A stretch of DNA of 64,000 bases from JAWSVE01 sp050633885 (lineage in GTDB: Bacteria > Pseudomonadota > Gammaproteobacteria > Pseudomonadales > Cellvibrionaceae), in contig JBOEHK010000005.1 of NCBI GenBank assembly GCA_050633885.1, positions 434,001 to 498,000 on the forward strand, read 5' to 3'. A program made the position numbers and the translations under genes. The stretch's first letter is position 1. Every line of letters starts with the position of its first letter. Shown here piece by piece: positions 43,876-52,211 of the stretch. The notes beneath the pieces were generated by a model. It searched no databases. It saw only the letters and a list, made by a program, of their open reading frames with translations, and was not told the origin of the DNA.

Positions 43876-44357
43876 TGAATGGCCACCTATTTTCTGAGAA
43901 TTACCTCAATGTCGACAGAGCCTCTCTACGATTGGCTTCTCTACAATTGATTATAATCAACATGAATTCAGATCATAACACTTGAACCCACCGGTATATC
44001 AAGGAATAACATCAAACTAGCTTTGCAACAGCAAATTTAGCAGGCTAATTGTCATTTCTTGGTAACACTGTCTACAAAAAAACCACTATTCAACCCGCTT
44101 ATTTTTAACCGTACTAAGCAATAAATACCAAAGCACAGAAACCATGCATTAATGAATCCTATTCATGATGGTAATGAAATCAGAACATTTGATGAATATC
44201 TAAGTCTTCCGTATCGTTTATTCAATACGTAGCAATACAACCCTAGCAAGGGATGATGAACGCAGTACTGAACCAACAACATCTGCTACATCAACTACAT
44301 AGTCACAGTTAGCATATGTGATTTTATTTACTAATTTTGCCACTTCTAGCTATTTTT
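43876..44357. other. Gene-poor spacer, possible short leader or small RNA
   Basis: No supported protein gene. A candidate promoter TTGATG (44189-44194), 17-base spacer and TATCGT (44212-44217) points rightward, ending at the terminator at 44358-44384. That would give a transcript of about 160 bases. It contains a 19-codon frame (44253-44312) rich in Leu, His and Gln with AAGGG only three bases before its second ATG. Whether anything is made from it is open. Confidence 0.3.
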
Positions 44358-44384
44358 ACCCGTCAATTATGACGGGTTTTTTTT
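44358..44384 (+). terminator. Intrinsic terminator without an obvious upstream gene
   Basis: ACCCGTCA, loop ATTA, TGACGGGT, then a run of eight T. Classical form on the plus strand, but the nearest plus-strand protein gene upstream ends 1.5 kb away with an oppositely oriented gene between. It implies an independent short transcript. Confidence 0.75.
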
Positions 44385-44485
44385 GACCAAAACTCCGCCT
44401 GATCAAAGATCAAGCGAATCGTCCAGAGCAGCCACTTAACGTCATGATATGAACTACATTCATTGCAGTGATGATTTCGTACCAT

Positions 44486-44514
44486 TTGAAACATAACAGG
44501 CTGATCACTATAGT
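44486..44514 (+). promoter_or_regulatory. Sigma-70 promoter of the 33-residue peptide gene
   Basis: TTGAAA (5 of 6) and TATAGT (5 of 6) separated by exactly 17 bases. Expected start of transcription is about 44521. A GTTAGC/GCTAAC hairpin (44526-44543) would sit in the short leader, directly before the ribosome site at 44553. Confidence 0.65.
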
Positions 44515-44564
44515 TAGCAGCATGAGTTAGCCAATCAGCTAACAGCAAGCCCAAGGAGTTTATT

Positions 44565-44666
44565 ATGTTCACATTAACTGTTTTCTTTATTAGTTTTGCT
44601 TTGGTAGGCCTCGTAGCTTACGAAGACTTAAACTTCGGAAGCAACTCTTCAGACTTTAAAGCGTAA
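44565..44666 (+). CDS. 33-residue hydrophobic peptide, complete stand-alone gene
   Basis: The product begins MFTLTVFFISFALVGLVAY, one membrane-spanning stretch, and ends in a polar, acidic tail (EDLNFGSNSSDFKA). AAGGAG lies six bases before the ATG. A consensus-like promoter (44486-44514) and a terminator (44757-44783) complete the unit, so expression is very plausible. I recognise no family. It could be a small inner-membrane regulator or a type I toxin-like peptide, though the non-basic tail is unlike most toxins. Confidence 0.6.
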   Translation: MFTLTVFFISFALVGLVAYEDLNFGSNSSDFKA

Positions 44667-44756
44667 GCGGCAAACTGAAAAGCGGCCTCCAAGCCCTCCG
44701 CGCTTGACCTATTCAAACGCGTAACTTCACTTCTAGTTTTTCTAGCTTAAAATTTT

Positions 44757-44783
44757 AACCCATCACCTAGATGGGTTTTTTTT
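44757..44783 (+). terminator. Terminator of the 33-residue peptide gene
   Basis: AACCCATC, loop ACCTA, GATGGGTT, then eight T counting the last stem bases. Lies 90 bases after the peptide stop codon. The bases before it (CACTTCTAG and a T-rich run) resemble those before the terminator at 44358. Confidence 0.8.
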
Positions 44784-44860
44784 GCCTTAATTTTAGGGGG
44801 CACTAAGAATGGGTTTTTACTTTCGTTAGACTGAATCGAATTGGAATCAATTTAAATGAT

Positions 44861-44886
44861 AAAGGGCTGATCAAAATCAGCCCTTT
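44861..44886 (-). terminator. Hairpin downstream of purA
   Basis: Perfect 10-bp stem AAAGGGCTGA with complement around a six-base loop, 53 bases after the purA stop on the minus strand. On that strand it is followed by ATCATTTAAATT, a weak U-tract. Confidence 0.55.
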
Positions 44887-44938
44887 GAGGAATGAATCAT
44901 CAAAATTATGGAACAATTAAAAAAATTTAAACGATGAA

Positions 44939-46231
44939 TCAGGCAAATGGTTGTTTGAGCACTATCGTTTCTATGCGATCTGGGCCAGTTGATACAATAT
45001 CCACAGGAACGCCGGACAGCTCTTCAAGTCGCTTGATATAATTAACAGCTTCGATTGGTAGATCTTCTAATTTTTTTACACCAAACGTTGTCGCTTGCCA
45101 GCCTGGCATTTCTTCATAAACCGGAACAACGTCTTCCCAACCTTCAGTATCAAAAGGAATGGTTAAATCATCACCTTGAGTATTTTTATATCCTGTGCAA
45201 ATTTTTATTGTCTCTAAACCATCAAGGACATCAAGCTTAGTCAAGCACATTCCAGAAATAGAATTTATTTGAACCGCGTATTTTACAGCCACTGCATCAA
45301 ACCAGCCAGTTCGTCTTTCTCTACCCGTTGTTGCTCCAAATTCATGGCCTTTAACACCTAAATGTTTTCCAACTTCACAACTTAGCTCTGTAGGAAAAGG
45401 GCCAGAGCCGACACGCGTGGTATACGCTTTTGTGATACCTAAAACATAATCTAGATACAAAGGGCCAACACCAGAACCCGTTGCTGTCCCACCAGCAGTT
45501 GTATTTGAAGAGGTAACAAAAGGATAGGTTCCATGATCAATATCTAACAGAGATCCCTGAGCGCCTTCAAACATAATGTTTTCGCCACGCTCTCTTGCCT
45601 CATGCAAGATACTCACGACATCCTCTACCATAGGCCGTAATTCTCTCCCCCACGCTAACGCATCGGCCAATACTTGGTCGTAATCAACGCTGTCAACGTT
45701 GTAATATTCCGTCAACATAAAATTGTGTAACGTCATGATACTTTTTAATTTTTTAGCAAAACGATCTTCATTTAATAAATCGCCCAAACGCAAGCCACGA
45801 CGCGCCGCCTTATCTTCATAAGCGGGGCCAATACCCCTGCCAGTAGTTCCAATTTTCCCACTGCCTAATGCCGCCTCTCTCGCTTGATCGAGTGCGACAT
45901 GATAGGGAAGGATTAGCGGACAAGCAGGTGAGAGCTTTAATTTTTCTCGAACGGGGATGCCTTTTTCTTCAAGTTCTGCCATCTCATGCAGCAAAGCTTC
46001 TGGTGACAAGACAACACCATTGCCAATTAAACATGTCACGTTGTCTCGCAGAATACCGGAAGGGATCAAATGTAAAACTGTTTTTTTACCGTCAATAACT
46101 AAAGTATGTCCAGCATTGTGACCACCCTGAAATCGAACAACTAAAGAAGCTTGATCTGTTAATAAGTCGACAACTTTTCCTTTCCCTTCGTCACCCCATT
46201 GCGTACCTAAAACAACAACATTCTTACCCAT
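44939..46231 (-). CDS. purA: Adenylosuccinate synthetase
   Basis: First committed step from IMP to AMP: GTP-driven joining of IMP and aspartate. 430 residues, normal length. The GTP loop GTQWGDEGKGKVVDLL at the N-terminus, GGHNAGHTLV, the TTGRGIGPAYEDKAARRG segment and the TGRERRTGWFDAVA motif are all intact. Last gene of the nnr-to-purA block, 65 bp after hisZ. Confidence 0.98.
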   Translation of the reverse strand: MGKNVVVLGTQWGDEGKGKVVDLLTDQASLVVRFQGGHNAGHTLVIDGKKTVLHLIPSGILRDNVTCLIGNGVVLSPEALLHEMAELEEKGIPVREKLKLSPACPLILPYHVALDQAREAALGSGKIGTTGRGIGPAYEDKAARRGLRLGDLLNEDRFAKKLKSIMTLHNFMLTEYYNVDSVDYDQVLADALAWGRELRPMVEDVVSILHEARERGENIMFEGAQGSLLDIDHGTYPFVTSSNTTAGGTATGSGVGPLYLDYVLGITKAYTTRVGSGPFPTELSCEVGKHLGVKGHEFGATTGRERRTGWFDAVAVKYAVQINSISGMCLTKLDVLDGLETIKICTGYKNTQGDDLTIPFDTEGWEDVVPVYEEMPGWQATTFGVKKLEDLPIEAVNYIKRLEELSGVPVDIVSTGPDRIETIVLKQPFA

Positions 46232-46296
46232 GTTTGATCAACTCTTTCGTTAAAAATAAATATACAGACAATTAAAATAAATGAATTTAATAAAAG

Positions 46297-47478
46297 TTAT
46301 TTCCAGGATTCAACAATATATTCGCCATTAATCAGTGATAGCTTTCTATCACATAACATTTCTTCTTTTACCAATTCGCTATCAGAAAAACCACAAATAA
46401 CCGTTTCACCTTTTTCACGCAGACGTTGTATTGCTTTCCATTGCTGAACATCTTCGTTGACTAAAGCAAAAACACCCATTTTTCTCTCTTCAGGGATATT
46501 AAGCAGTTGGTTGACAGCGGTAACATCCAAAGAAAAACCAGTCGCCGGCCTAGCTCGGCCAAACACTTCGCCGACATGGTCGTATCGACCACCGCTTGCA
46601 AGTGCTCGACCAAAACCAGAAGCAAAAACAGAAAAAACAATACCGGTATGATAATCAAAACTATGCGGTTCACTTAGGTCAAAATACAATTGCGACGAAG
46701 GATATCGCTGCTGAATAATATCCGCTAGCGCTTCTAGTTCTTCAATTGCAATAACAACATCGGCAGAAGTATTTTTTAATTTTTCCTTAGCATCCACTAA
46801 ACACGTTCGATCACCCGCCATACGAGGTAAATCACAAATCATTTTAGCTAAGACATCATCGTCAATATTCTCTTTTACCCATGCCATTGTTTCGGCTTGC
46901 GCTTTCCTCTGCAACAAATCAAACAATTCAGTTTGTTGTGCTAAATTAATATTCACCGCTTTCATTAATGCTCGAAACACACCAACATGACCAATTTCTA
47001 CAGAAGTTTCTTTTAAACCGATCGCCTCTAACGCTTCGAATAAAAGTGATAAAACTTCAGCATCAGCATCAAGGCCGGCTTCGCCATAAAGCTCGACGCC
47101 AGACATGATTGGAGCTCGTGTGGTTAACGGTGTTTTTGGTTTTGTAAATAAGACATGACCGGCATAACAAAGACGGTTTGCACCTTGACGATTTAAACTA
47201 TGAGCATCCATTCGTGCTGTTTGGGGGGTAATATCAGCTCTGATACCCAAAGTACGTCCGGATAGCTGATCCGTTACTTTGAAGGTCATCAAATCCAAGT
47301 CTTTTCCAAGGCCGAGCAGAGAGTCTGTAAATTCCATGAGCGGGGGAATAACGAATTCATATCCCCATCGCCGATAAAGATCTAACAGCTCTCGTCGGAT
47401 TTTCTCAATCTGAAGTGCTTGTCCCGGCAGGATTTCTTCAACGCCATCTGGCAACAACCAACGGTCTACATTTGTCAT
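46297..47478 (-). CDS. hisZ: ATP phosphoribosyltransferase regulatory subunit
   Basis: 393 residues, a class II aminoacyl-tRNA-synthetase-like fold related to HisRS (RWLLPDGVEEILPGQA, LMTFKVTDQLSGRTLGIRAD, then ASGGRYDHVGEVFGRARPATGFS). It does not charge tRNA but activates the short form of HisG in histidine synthesis, so a short hisG is expected elsewhere. The frame is open back to 47586, but the ATG at 47478 matches the family start. Located between yjeT and purA, as in Pseudomonas. Confidence 0.95.
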   Translation of the reverse strand: MTNVDRWLLPDGVEEILPGQALQIEKIRRELLDLYRRWGYEFVIPPLMEFTDSLLGLGKDLDLMTFKVTDQLSGRTLGIRADITPQTARMDAHSLNRQGANRLCYAGHVLFTKPKTPLTTRAPIMSGVELYGEAGLDADAEVLSLLFEALEAIGLKETSVEIGHVGVFRALMKAVNINLAQQTELFDLLQRKAQAETMAWVKENIDDDVLAKMICDLPRMAGDRTCLVDAKEKLKNTSADVVIAIEELEALADIIQQRYPSSQLYFDLSEPHSFDYHTGIVFSVFASGFGRALASGGRYDHVGEVFGRARPATGFSLDVTAVNQLLNIPEERKMGVFALVNEDVQQWKAIQRLREKGETVICGFSDSELVKEEMLCDRKLSLINGEYIVESWK

Positions 47479-47512
47479 AGCACACTCTATTATGAAATAT
47501 TGCTCGTCATAT

Positions 47513-47698
47513 TTAACGAATGATATAAAGGATACAAACCCCGATTGCCATTGACACCAACCCCATGGTCCGCAAGCTTTTTTCACTCATCTGAGACAGC
47601 TGTTCAACGAGTCCTCGCCAGCGGCTAGGGTATAAAAACGGCAACATACCTTCAAAAATAAGCATTAAGCAAAACGCTCGAATGATGTCATCCCACAT
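47513..47698 (-). CDS. yjeT: YjeT-like DUF2065 small membrane protein
   Basis: 61 residues from the ATG at 47698 (MWDDIIRAFCLMLIFEGMLP, FLYPSRWRGLVEQLSQMSEK, then a second hydrophobic helix). Two-helix inner-membrane protein of unknown function, conserved between hflC and purA across gammaproteobacteria. The open frame reaches back to 47755, but the first 19 residues are not part of the family. A candidate small RNA lies just upstream. Confidence 0.9.
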   Translation of the reverse strand: MWDDIIRAFCLMLIFEGMLPFLYPSRWRGLVEQLSQMSEKSLRTMGLVSMAIGVCILYIIR

Positions 47699-47796
47699 TT
47701 TGTGTCTCGAGGTTGTTCTGTTAAAAAATTCACTCCAACAGAAAACAGTAACCATTTGAAATCATTAAAATTTAGATTAAAAGCTGAATAGCTGAC

Positions 47797-47934
47797 ACAA
47801 AAAAACCGGGTCAGAAGTCTGTTGGATTCAGCACTCTGTGATAGCGCTAATGCATAGCAGAGAATCAAAAGTTCTTCTAAAAAACCTTCTAGAAAATCTT
47901 AATGCTAAATCCGACAAGCTCCACGAGCCCGGTT
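47797..47934 (-). ncRNA. Candidate structured small RNA between hflC and yjeT
   Basis: On the minus strand the 138-base stretch folds on paper into a long rod. AACCGGG at its 5' end pairs with CCCGGTT at its 3' end (47928-47934 with 47804-47810). GTCGGATTTAGC pairs with GCTGAATCCAAC (47904-47915 with 47821-47832) at 11 of 12 positions counting one G-U pair. Smaller hairpins fill the centre. A run of seven U follows the last stem. An extended -10 element places the start of transcription exactly at the first paired base. I recognise no family; it is not 6S, SRP, tmRNA or RNase P. It could alternatively be an elaborate terminator/leader of the yjeT operon. Confidence 0.45.
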
Positions 47935-47939
47935 AGGGA

Positions 47940-47948
47940 ATTCTATCA
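47940..47948 (-). promoter_or_regulatory. Extended -10 promoter for the small RNA candidate / yjeT operon
   Basis: TGATAGAAT on the minus strand: the TGn extension joined to TAGAAT (5 of 6). The -35 region is poor, as is usual for extended -10 promoters. The expected start, about seven bases on (47933), coincides with the closing stem of the predicted RNA. Confidence 0.45.
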
Positions 47949-47998
47949 CTTTTTAACAGGAAGATAACAGAGGCAAGTAGAGAAGAGAGAAGAGGATT

Positions 47999-48026
47999 GC
48001 GGTAAAAGGACCACTCCTTTTACCGC
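47999..48026 (-). terminator. Terminator-like hairpin after hflC
   Basis: Perfect 12-bp stem (GCGGTAAAAGGA and complement) with a four-base loop, 12 bases after the hflC stop on the minus strand. It is followed by a pyrimidine-rich stretch (AATCCTCTTCTCTC) rather than a pure U-run. Confidence 0.6.
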
Positions 48027-48037
48027 TCAAACAACAC

Positions 48038-48916
48038 TTATTTTGACCCTTTTGCGTTATTAAGATAACGGAAAAAATCACTTTCAGGATCAACAAGTAG
48101 CACATCGTTTCGAGACTTAAACGTCTCCTTATAAGCCGTTAAGCTTCGCACAAAGGAATAAAATTCAGGATCTCTGTTGTAAGCTGATGCATAAATTTCT
48201 GCCGCCTTTGCGTCACCATCACCGCGAAGTTGCTCAGCTTCTTTGTAAGCGTCAGCTTCTATCACAACAGCTTGACGATCCGCGTCAGCACGGATAGCTT
48301 CTGCTTGTTCTTTACCTTCCGATCGATGCTCACGCGCCTCTTGTTCACGTTCAGCTTTCATTCGATTAAATACTGATTCACTAACATCTTCTGGCAAATC
48401 AATTCTCTTAACTCGAACATCAATAATCTCTACGCCTAAACGTTCTTTGGATTCTTGACTGACTTTTTTAATCAAATCCGCCATCAACTCATCACGCTCA
48501 CCGCTAACCACTTCTTGTAATGTTCTTTCACCAATCTCATTACGTAAGCCTTCATTAACAGGTCGAGCGATGGCTTGGTCCGCACTTATTTCGTCGCCAT
48601 TAGTTGCCGTGTAATATTTTTCAACATCAAAAATTTTCCATTTAACAAAATAATCAACGATCATCCCTTTTTTCTCGATAGTTAGAAATCGCTGCGTTTG
48701 CGTACGAGATGTTAATATTCGCGCATCAAAAACTTTCACTTCATTAATGATTGGCCACTTCCAATGCAGGCCCGGTTGAATGTCCGTGGATACTACTCGC
48801 CCAAACTGCATCATGACCGCTGTTTGTCTTTGGTCAATAATAAAAAGACTGTTCGCTGCAACTAACAAAGCGACAACAACAAGTCCGGATAAAAAAACTG
48901 ATTTACCGTTCATCAT
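48038..48916 (-). CDS. hflC: HflC, SPFH-domain modulator of FtsH protease
   Basis: 292 residues: one N-terminal membrane helix, an SPFH/band-7 domain (DQRQTAVMMQFGRVVSTDIQ, GLHWKWP), then a long coiled coil (AEREQEAREHRSEGKEQAEA region). With HflK it forms the large periplasmic cage around FtsH in the inner membrane and modulates its degradation of membrane proteins. Six bp after hflK on the same strand. Confidence 0.97.
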   Translation of the reverse strand: MMNGKSVFLSGLVVVALLVAANSLFIIDQRQTAVMMQFGRVVSTDIQPGLHWKWPIINEVKVFDARILTSRTQTQRFLTIEKKGMIVDYFVKWKIFDVEKYYTATNGDEISADQAIARPVNEGLRNEIGERTLQEVVSGERDELMADLIKKVSQESKERLGVEIIDVRVKRIDLPEDVSESVFNRMKAEREQEAREHRSEGKEQAEAIRADADRQAVVIEADAYKEAEQLRGDGDAKAAEIYASAYNRDPEFYSFVRSLTAYKETFKSRNDVLLVDPESDFFRYLNNAKGSK

Positions 48917-48922
48917 ATTCTC

Positions 48923-50071
48923 CTAGCGTCGTCGCGAGCTTGTAGTTAATTCATTCCGCAAACGCTGCAATACACGCTGCTCTACTTCGAGAATATCACT
49001 CTCCGACATACCTTCTTGGCGTGCAACGGAAGATGATTGATTCACCATTTTATCTAACGGCAAATACAACATATTATTTCCACCTTCCACGTCTATCATT
49101 ATCTTGGAACTATTAGCCATAACATTTTCTACAGCATCTAAGTACAAACGCTCACGCGTTACCTCAGGAGCTTTTTTATATTCTGCTAATAATTTTTGGA
49201 ATCGATCCGCTTCACCTTCTGCTCTTGCAATGACTTCTTCACGATAACCGTTGGCCTCTTCAATCATACGTTTAGCCTTACCGCGAGACTCAGGGACGAT
49301 TCCGTTTGAATACGCTTGCGCTTCGTTTTTAACTCTCTCTTCATCTTCTCGTGCACGGTTTACGTCATCAAATGCACTTTGAACTTCTTTAGGTGGAGTG
49401 GTTTCCTCAACGTTAACGGTTCGGATGCTAATTCCCGTCCCATAATTATCGAGGTACTCTTGCAGCCGCTGCCCCACTTCAATCGCCAATTGGCCACGCC
49501 CTTCGGTTAAGACCTCATGCATTTCTGTTGCACCGACTTCGTGACGCAAAGCACTATCAGTTGCCTCTCGTAAACTATCTTCAGGATTACGTACATTCAA
49601 CACAAAATCTTGCGCATCACCAATGGCATACTGAACCGACAAATCCACTTCAACAATATTTAAATCTTGCGTTAACATTGCAATGCGTTTTACGTTATGG
49701 AATCTCACTCGCGTAACATTAACGTTAAATACTTTATCAATTAATGGTGGAGCCCAGTTAAAGCCTGGAGATAAAGTGCGATCATAAACACCTAGCCGCA
49801 AAACAACTCCGCGCTCTTGTTCATTAATAATTTTTATGCCCGCTACAAAGTAAACAGCTAAAAGTACCAATCCTAAAACGCCTAACGTTGCACCGCTAAA
49901 CCCTTTTCCAGACCCACCACTATTTGACCCACCAAAAATTCCATTTATTTTTTGTTGGAATTTTTTTAGCATTTCATCTAAATCTGGCGGCCCTTGATCG
50001 CCACCATTCCCGCCGCGTTTACCGCCGCCCCACGGGTCCTGTTGATTTCCACCTGGTTCATTCCAAGCCAT
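48923..50071 (-). CDS. hflK: HflK, SPFH-domain modulator of FtsH protease
   Basis: 382 residues with the glycine-rich cytoplasmic N-terminus (AWNEPGGNQQDPWGGGKRGG), one membrane helix at about 75-90, the SPFH domain (NEQERGVVLRLGVYDRTLSP), and a coiled-coil part. It partners HflC. GGAG precedes the ATG by about six bases. Confidence 0.97.
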   Translation of the reverse strand: MAWNEPGGNQQDPWGGGKRGGNGGDQGPPDLDEMLKKFQQKINGIFGGSNSGGSGKGFSGATLGVLGLVLLAVYFVAGIKIINEQERGVVLRLGVYDRTLSPGFNWAPPLIDKVFNVNVTRVRFHNVKRIAMLTQDLNIVEVDLSVQYAIGDAQDFVLNVRNPEDSLREATDSALRHEVGATEMHEVLTEGRGQLAIEVGQRLQEYLDNYGTGISIRTVNVEETTPPKEVQSAFDDVNRAREDEERVKNEAQAYSNGIVPESRGKAKRMIEEANGYREEVIARAEGEADRFQKLLAEYKKAPEVTRERLYLDAVENVMANSSKIMIDVEGGNNMLYLPLDKMVNQSSSVARQEGMSESDILEVEQRVLQRLRNELTTSSRRR

Positions 50072-50170
50072 ATAACTCTCCGGAGTATTTATTAAGTATT
50101 ATTTTTACAACGACAATCAGCAAACATTGTCATTATCATTTTAAAATTTGCGTTCAAGTTTTTAAATAAT

Positions 50171-51550
50171 TTAGCTGACTAAACGATTCGGTTTTTCATC
50201 AAGGCTTTTATTATCCTCTTGAACATCCGAGATTGCAGAAACATTGGCAGGCTCGAAATCACCCTGCCAATCGACGTCTTCCCAGCGAATATTTTCAACA
50301 CTTAGCAAACGCATAAAATCAGTCTTGGCAATATTTATTTCGACATCACAAGAACCGTCTTCTAAATGCGATTCCTGAACCACTGCATTAAGTTCAAATA
50401 ATTTTGCACGAATACGTGATTGGCTCGGTAATAGCCGAATAACATTATGAATACGCTCACAAGCCAACAGCTCTGTTATTGCTGTGAATAAATGTTCAAG
50501 TCCTTCGCCAGTGACCGCCGACAACCAAACAGCCTTGGGTACACCATCAGTATCTCTATCTATTCGCGGCAAAGTACCCGGCAACAAATCGATTTTGTTA
50601 AAAATTCTTAGTTGCGTTAACTCCATTGCACCGATTTCTTTTAATACGTCTTCGACATGCTGAATGTTCACTTCAGGGTCTTCAGCAGACGCATCAATGA
50701 CATGCAACATCAACTCAGAAGACGAGACCTCTTCAAGTGTGGCTCTAAAAGCCTCTACAAGCCTGTGAGGCAAGTGGCTAATAAATCCAACCGTATCAGC
50801 AAGAACAATCGGACCAAGCTCATCAACCTCAATCCGCCGCATGGTAGGATCTAAGGTTGCAAATAATTGATCCTCTGCATACACCTCTGCCGATGTCAGC
50901 TTATTGAACAAGGTAGATTTACCTGCATTGGTATAACCTACGAGTGAGACCGTTGGCACTTCTGCTCTTCGTCGAGAGCGACGGCCTTGGTCTCGTTGCT
51001 TTCGCACTTTTTCCAAACGCCCTTCAATGGAGCGTATTCTAACCCGAATTAACCGTCGATCGGTCTCTAATTGTGTCTCTCCCGGACCTCGGAGGCCAAT
51101 ACCTCCCTTTTGGCGCTCTAAATGCGTCCAACCCCTAACAAGCCGAGTGGACACATGACGTAACTGTGCCAATTCTACCTGTAATTTACCCTCATGAGTG
51201 CGTGCTCTTTGGGCAAATATATCAAGAATGAGGCCAACTCGATCAAGCACACGGCACCCTACTGCATGCTCAATATTTCGTTCTTGGCTGGGAGATAAAA
51301 CATGATTAAAAACCACGACAGCAGCTTCATGCTCTTTAACAAGATCACAAAGCTCTTGTAATTTTCCAGTACCGATAAAATATTTGGCGTGCGGAGTGGC
51401 CCGCTGCCCCATCAAAAAGGCAACGGGATCACCTTGTGCAGATAATACGAGCTCTTCAAATTCCCGAGGGTCTTCGGGATCATCGTAGCGATTGAAATCG
51501 AAGTGAACCAAAATAGCCGCTTCACCTGACTCAGGACGATCAAAAAACAA
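50171..51550 (-). CDS. hflX: HflX, ribosome-splitting GTPase
   Basis: 459 residues. An N-terminal HflX domain with RGWTHLERQKGGIGLRGPGE is followed by a GTPase domain with GYTNAGKST (G1), DTVGF (G3) and NKID (G4), and a C-terminal ribosome-binding part. It rescues stalled 70S ribosomes after stress. The start is a TTG with AGGA seven bases upstream; the next ATG is 46 codons in and would remove conserved sequence, while the TTG product begins MFFDRPESGEAAILVHF, close to E. coli HflX. A 30-residue acidic C-terminal tail is extra. Confidence 0.95.
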   Translation of the reverse strand: MFFDRPESGEAAILVHFDFNRYDDPEDPREFEELVLSAQGDPVAFLMGQRATPHAKYFIGTGKLQELCDLVKEHEAAVVVFNHVLSPSQERNIEHAVGCRVLDRVGLILDIFAQRARTHEGKLQVELAQLRHVSTRLVRGWTHLERQKGGIGLRGPGETQLETDRRLIRVRIRSIEGRLEKVRKQRDQGRRSRRRAEVPTVSLVGYTNAGKSTLFNKLTSAEVYAEDQLFATLDPTMRRIEVDELGPIVLADTVGFISHLPHRLVEAFRATLEEVSSSELMLHVIDASAEDPEVNIQHVEDVLKEIGAMELTQLRIFNKIDLLPGTLPRIDRDTDGVPKAVWLSAVTGEGLEHLFTAITELLACERIHNVIRLLPSQSRIRAKLFELNAVVQESHLEDGSCDVEINIAKTDFMRLLSVENIRWEDVDWQGDFEPANVSAISDVQEDNKSLDEKPNRLVS

Positions 51551-51585
51551 TCAGGAATCCTTTTTTATTCTTTAGCCCTACTGAA

Positions 51586-51834
51586 TTAACCTTCGTCTTC
51601 ATCTTCCGGAGATGTTGTCATCGGAACACGAACAGCACGAGAAGGTACAACAGTTGAAATGGCATGTTTGTAAACCATTTGGCTTACAGTATTTTTTAGT
51701 AGTACAACGAATTGATCAAAAGACTCAACTTGGCCCTGTAACTTAATGCCATTAACTAAGTAAATTGATACAGGAATACGCTCTTTGCGTAAAACGTTGA
51801 GGTAAGGGTCTTGTAAGCTATGCCCTTTTGACAT
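51586..51834 (-). CDS. hfq: RNA chaperone Hfq
   Basis: 82 residues from the ATG at 51834, with AAGGAG seven bases upstream. The Sm1 core (LQDPYLNVLRKERIPVSIYL) and the Sm2 motif YKHAISTVVPSR are nearly identical to E. coli. The C-terminal tail is short and acidic (TTSPEDEDEG). Hexameric; it pairs small RNAs with mRNAs, so trans-acting small RNAs are expected in this genome. Between miaA and hflX as usual, 35 bp before hflX. Confidence 0.98.
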   Translation of the reverse strand: MSKGHSLQDPYLNVLRKERIPVSIYLVNGIKLQGQVESFDQFVVLLKNTVSQMVYKHAISTVVPSRAVRVPMTTSPEDEDEG

Positions 51835-51972
51835 GGGTATTCTCCTTAAGATGTGATGTAAAAGTAGTTCAATCATCAATATCAAAAATCCATACTAAAT
51901 GCATGGGTCTTGTGAGGATGAAAAAACGACAATAAAAATATAAAGTAATAAGCAAACAAACAGAATTACACG

Positions 51973-52016
51973 AAAAAGCCCCAGAACAGTGCGGATTCGT
52001 GCAACCGCAAAAGGGG
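51973..52016 (-). terminator. Terminator-like structure between miaA and hfq
   Basis: On the minus strand CCCC and GCGG pair with CCGC and GGGG as nested stems, followed by CTTTTTCG. It would end part of the miaA transcription, leaving hfq to its own promoter in the remaining 140 bases. The rest of the 377-bp miaA-hfq gap holds nothing I can support. Confidence 0.4.
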
Positions 52017-52211
52017 ATATAAAAGAGTATGGTGCATCTCTAAAAAAGCGCCACCACACTCCCAAAGTGCACTGATATCTAAATTTTTTAGTCGCATATC
52101 TTTAATCAGTGATGCGATAACACATAAAGAGCGACAGAAACTCAATATTAGATAACAAGCGCGCGTAATTATGACATTAAACACTACGAACCGTTTCAAT
52201 TATATTGCTCT

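Noticed and set aside
44152..44232. 26-codon frame beginning ATGAATCC
   Set aside because: Overlaps the candidate promoter of the next short transcript and has no ribosome site.
44363..44572. 69-codon minus-strand frame
   Set aside because: Runs across a terminator, a strong plus-strand promoter and the ribosome site of the 33-residue gene; no Shine-Dalgarno and no domain.
51966..52199. 77-codon minus-strand frame between miaA and hfq
   Set aside because: Contains the nested hairpin with a T-run and shows no family resemblance; probably untranslated.
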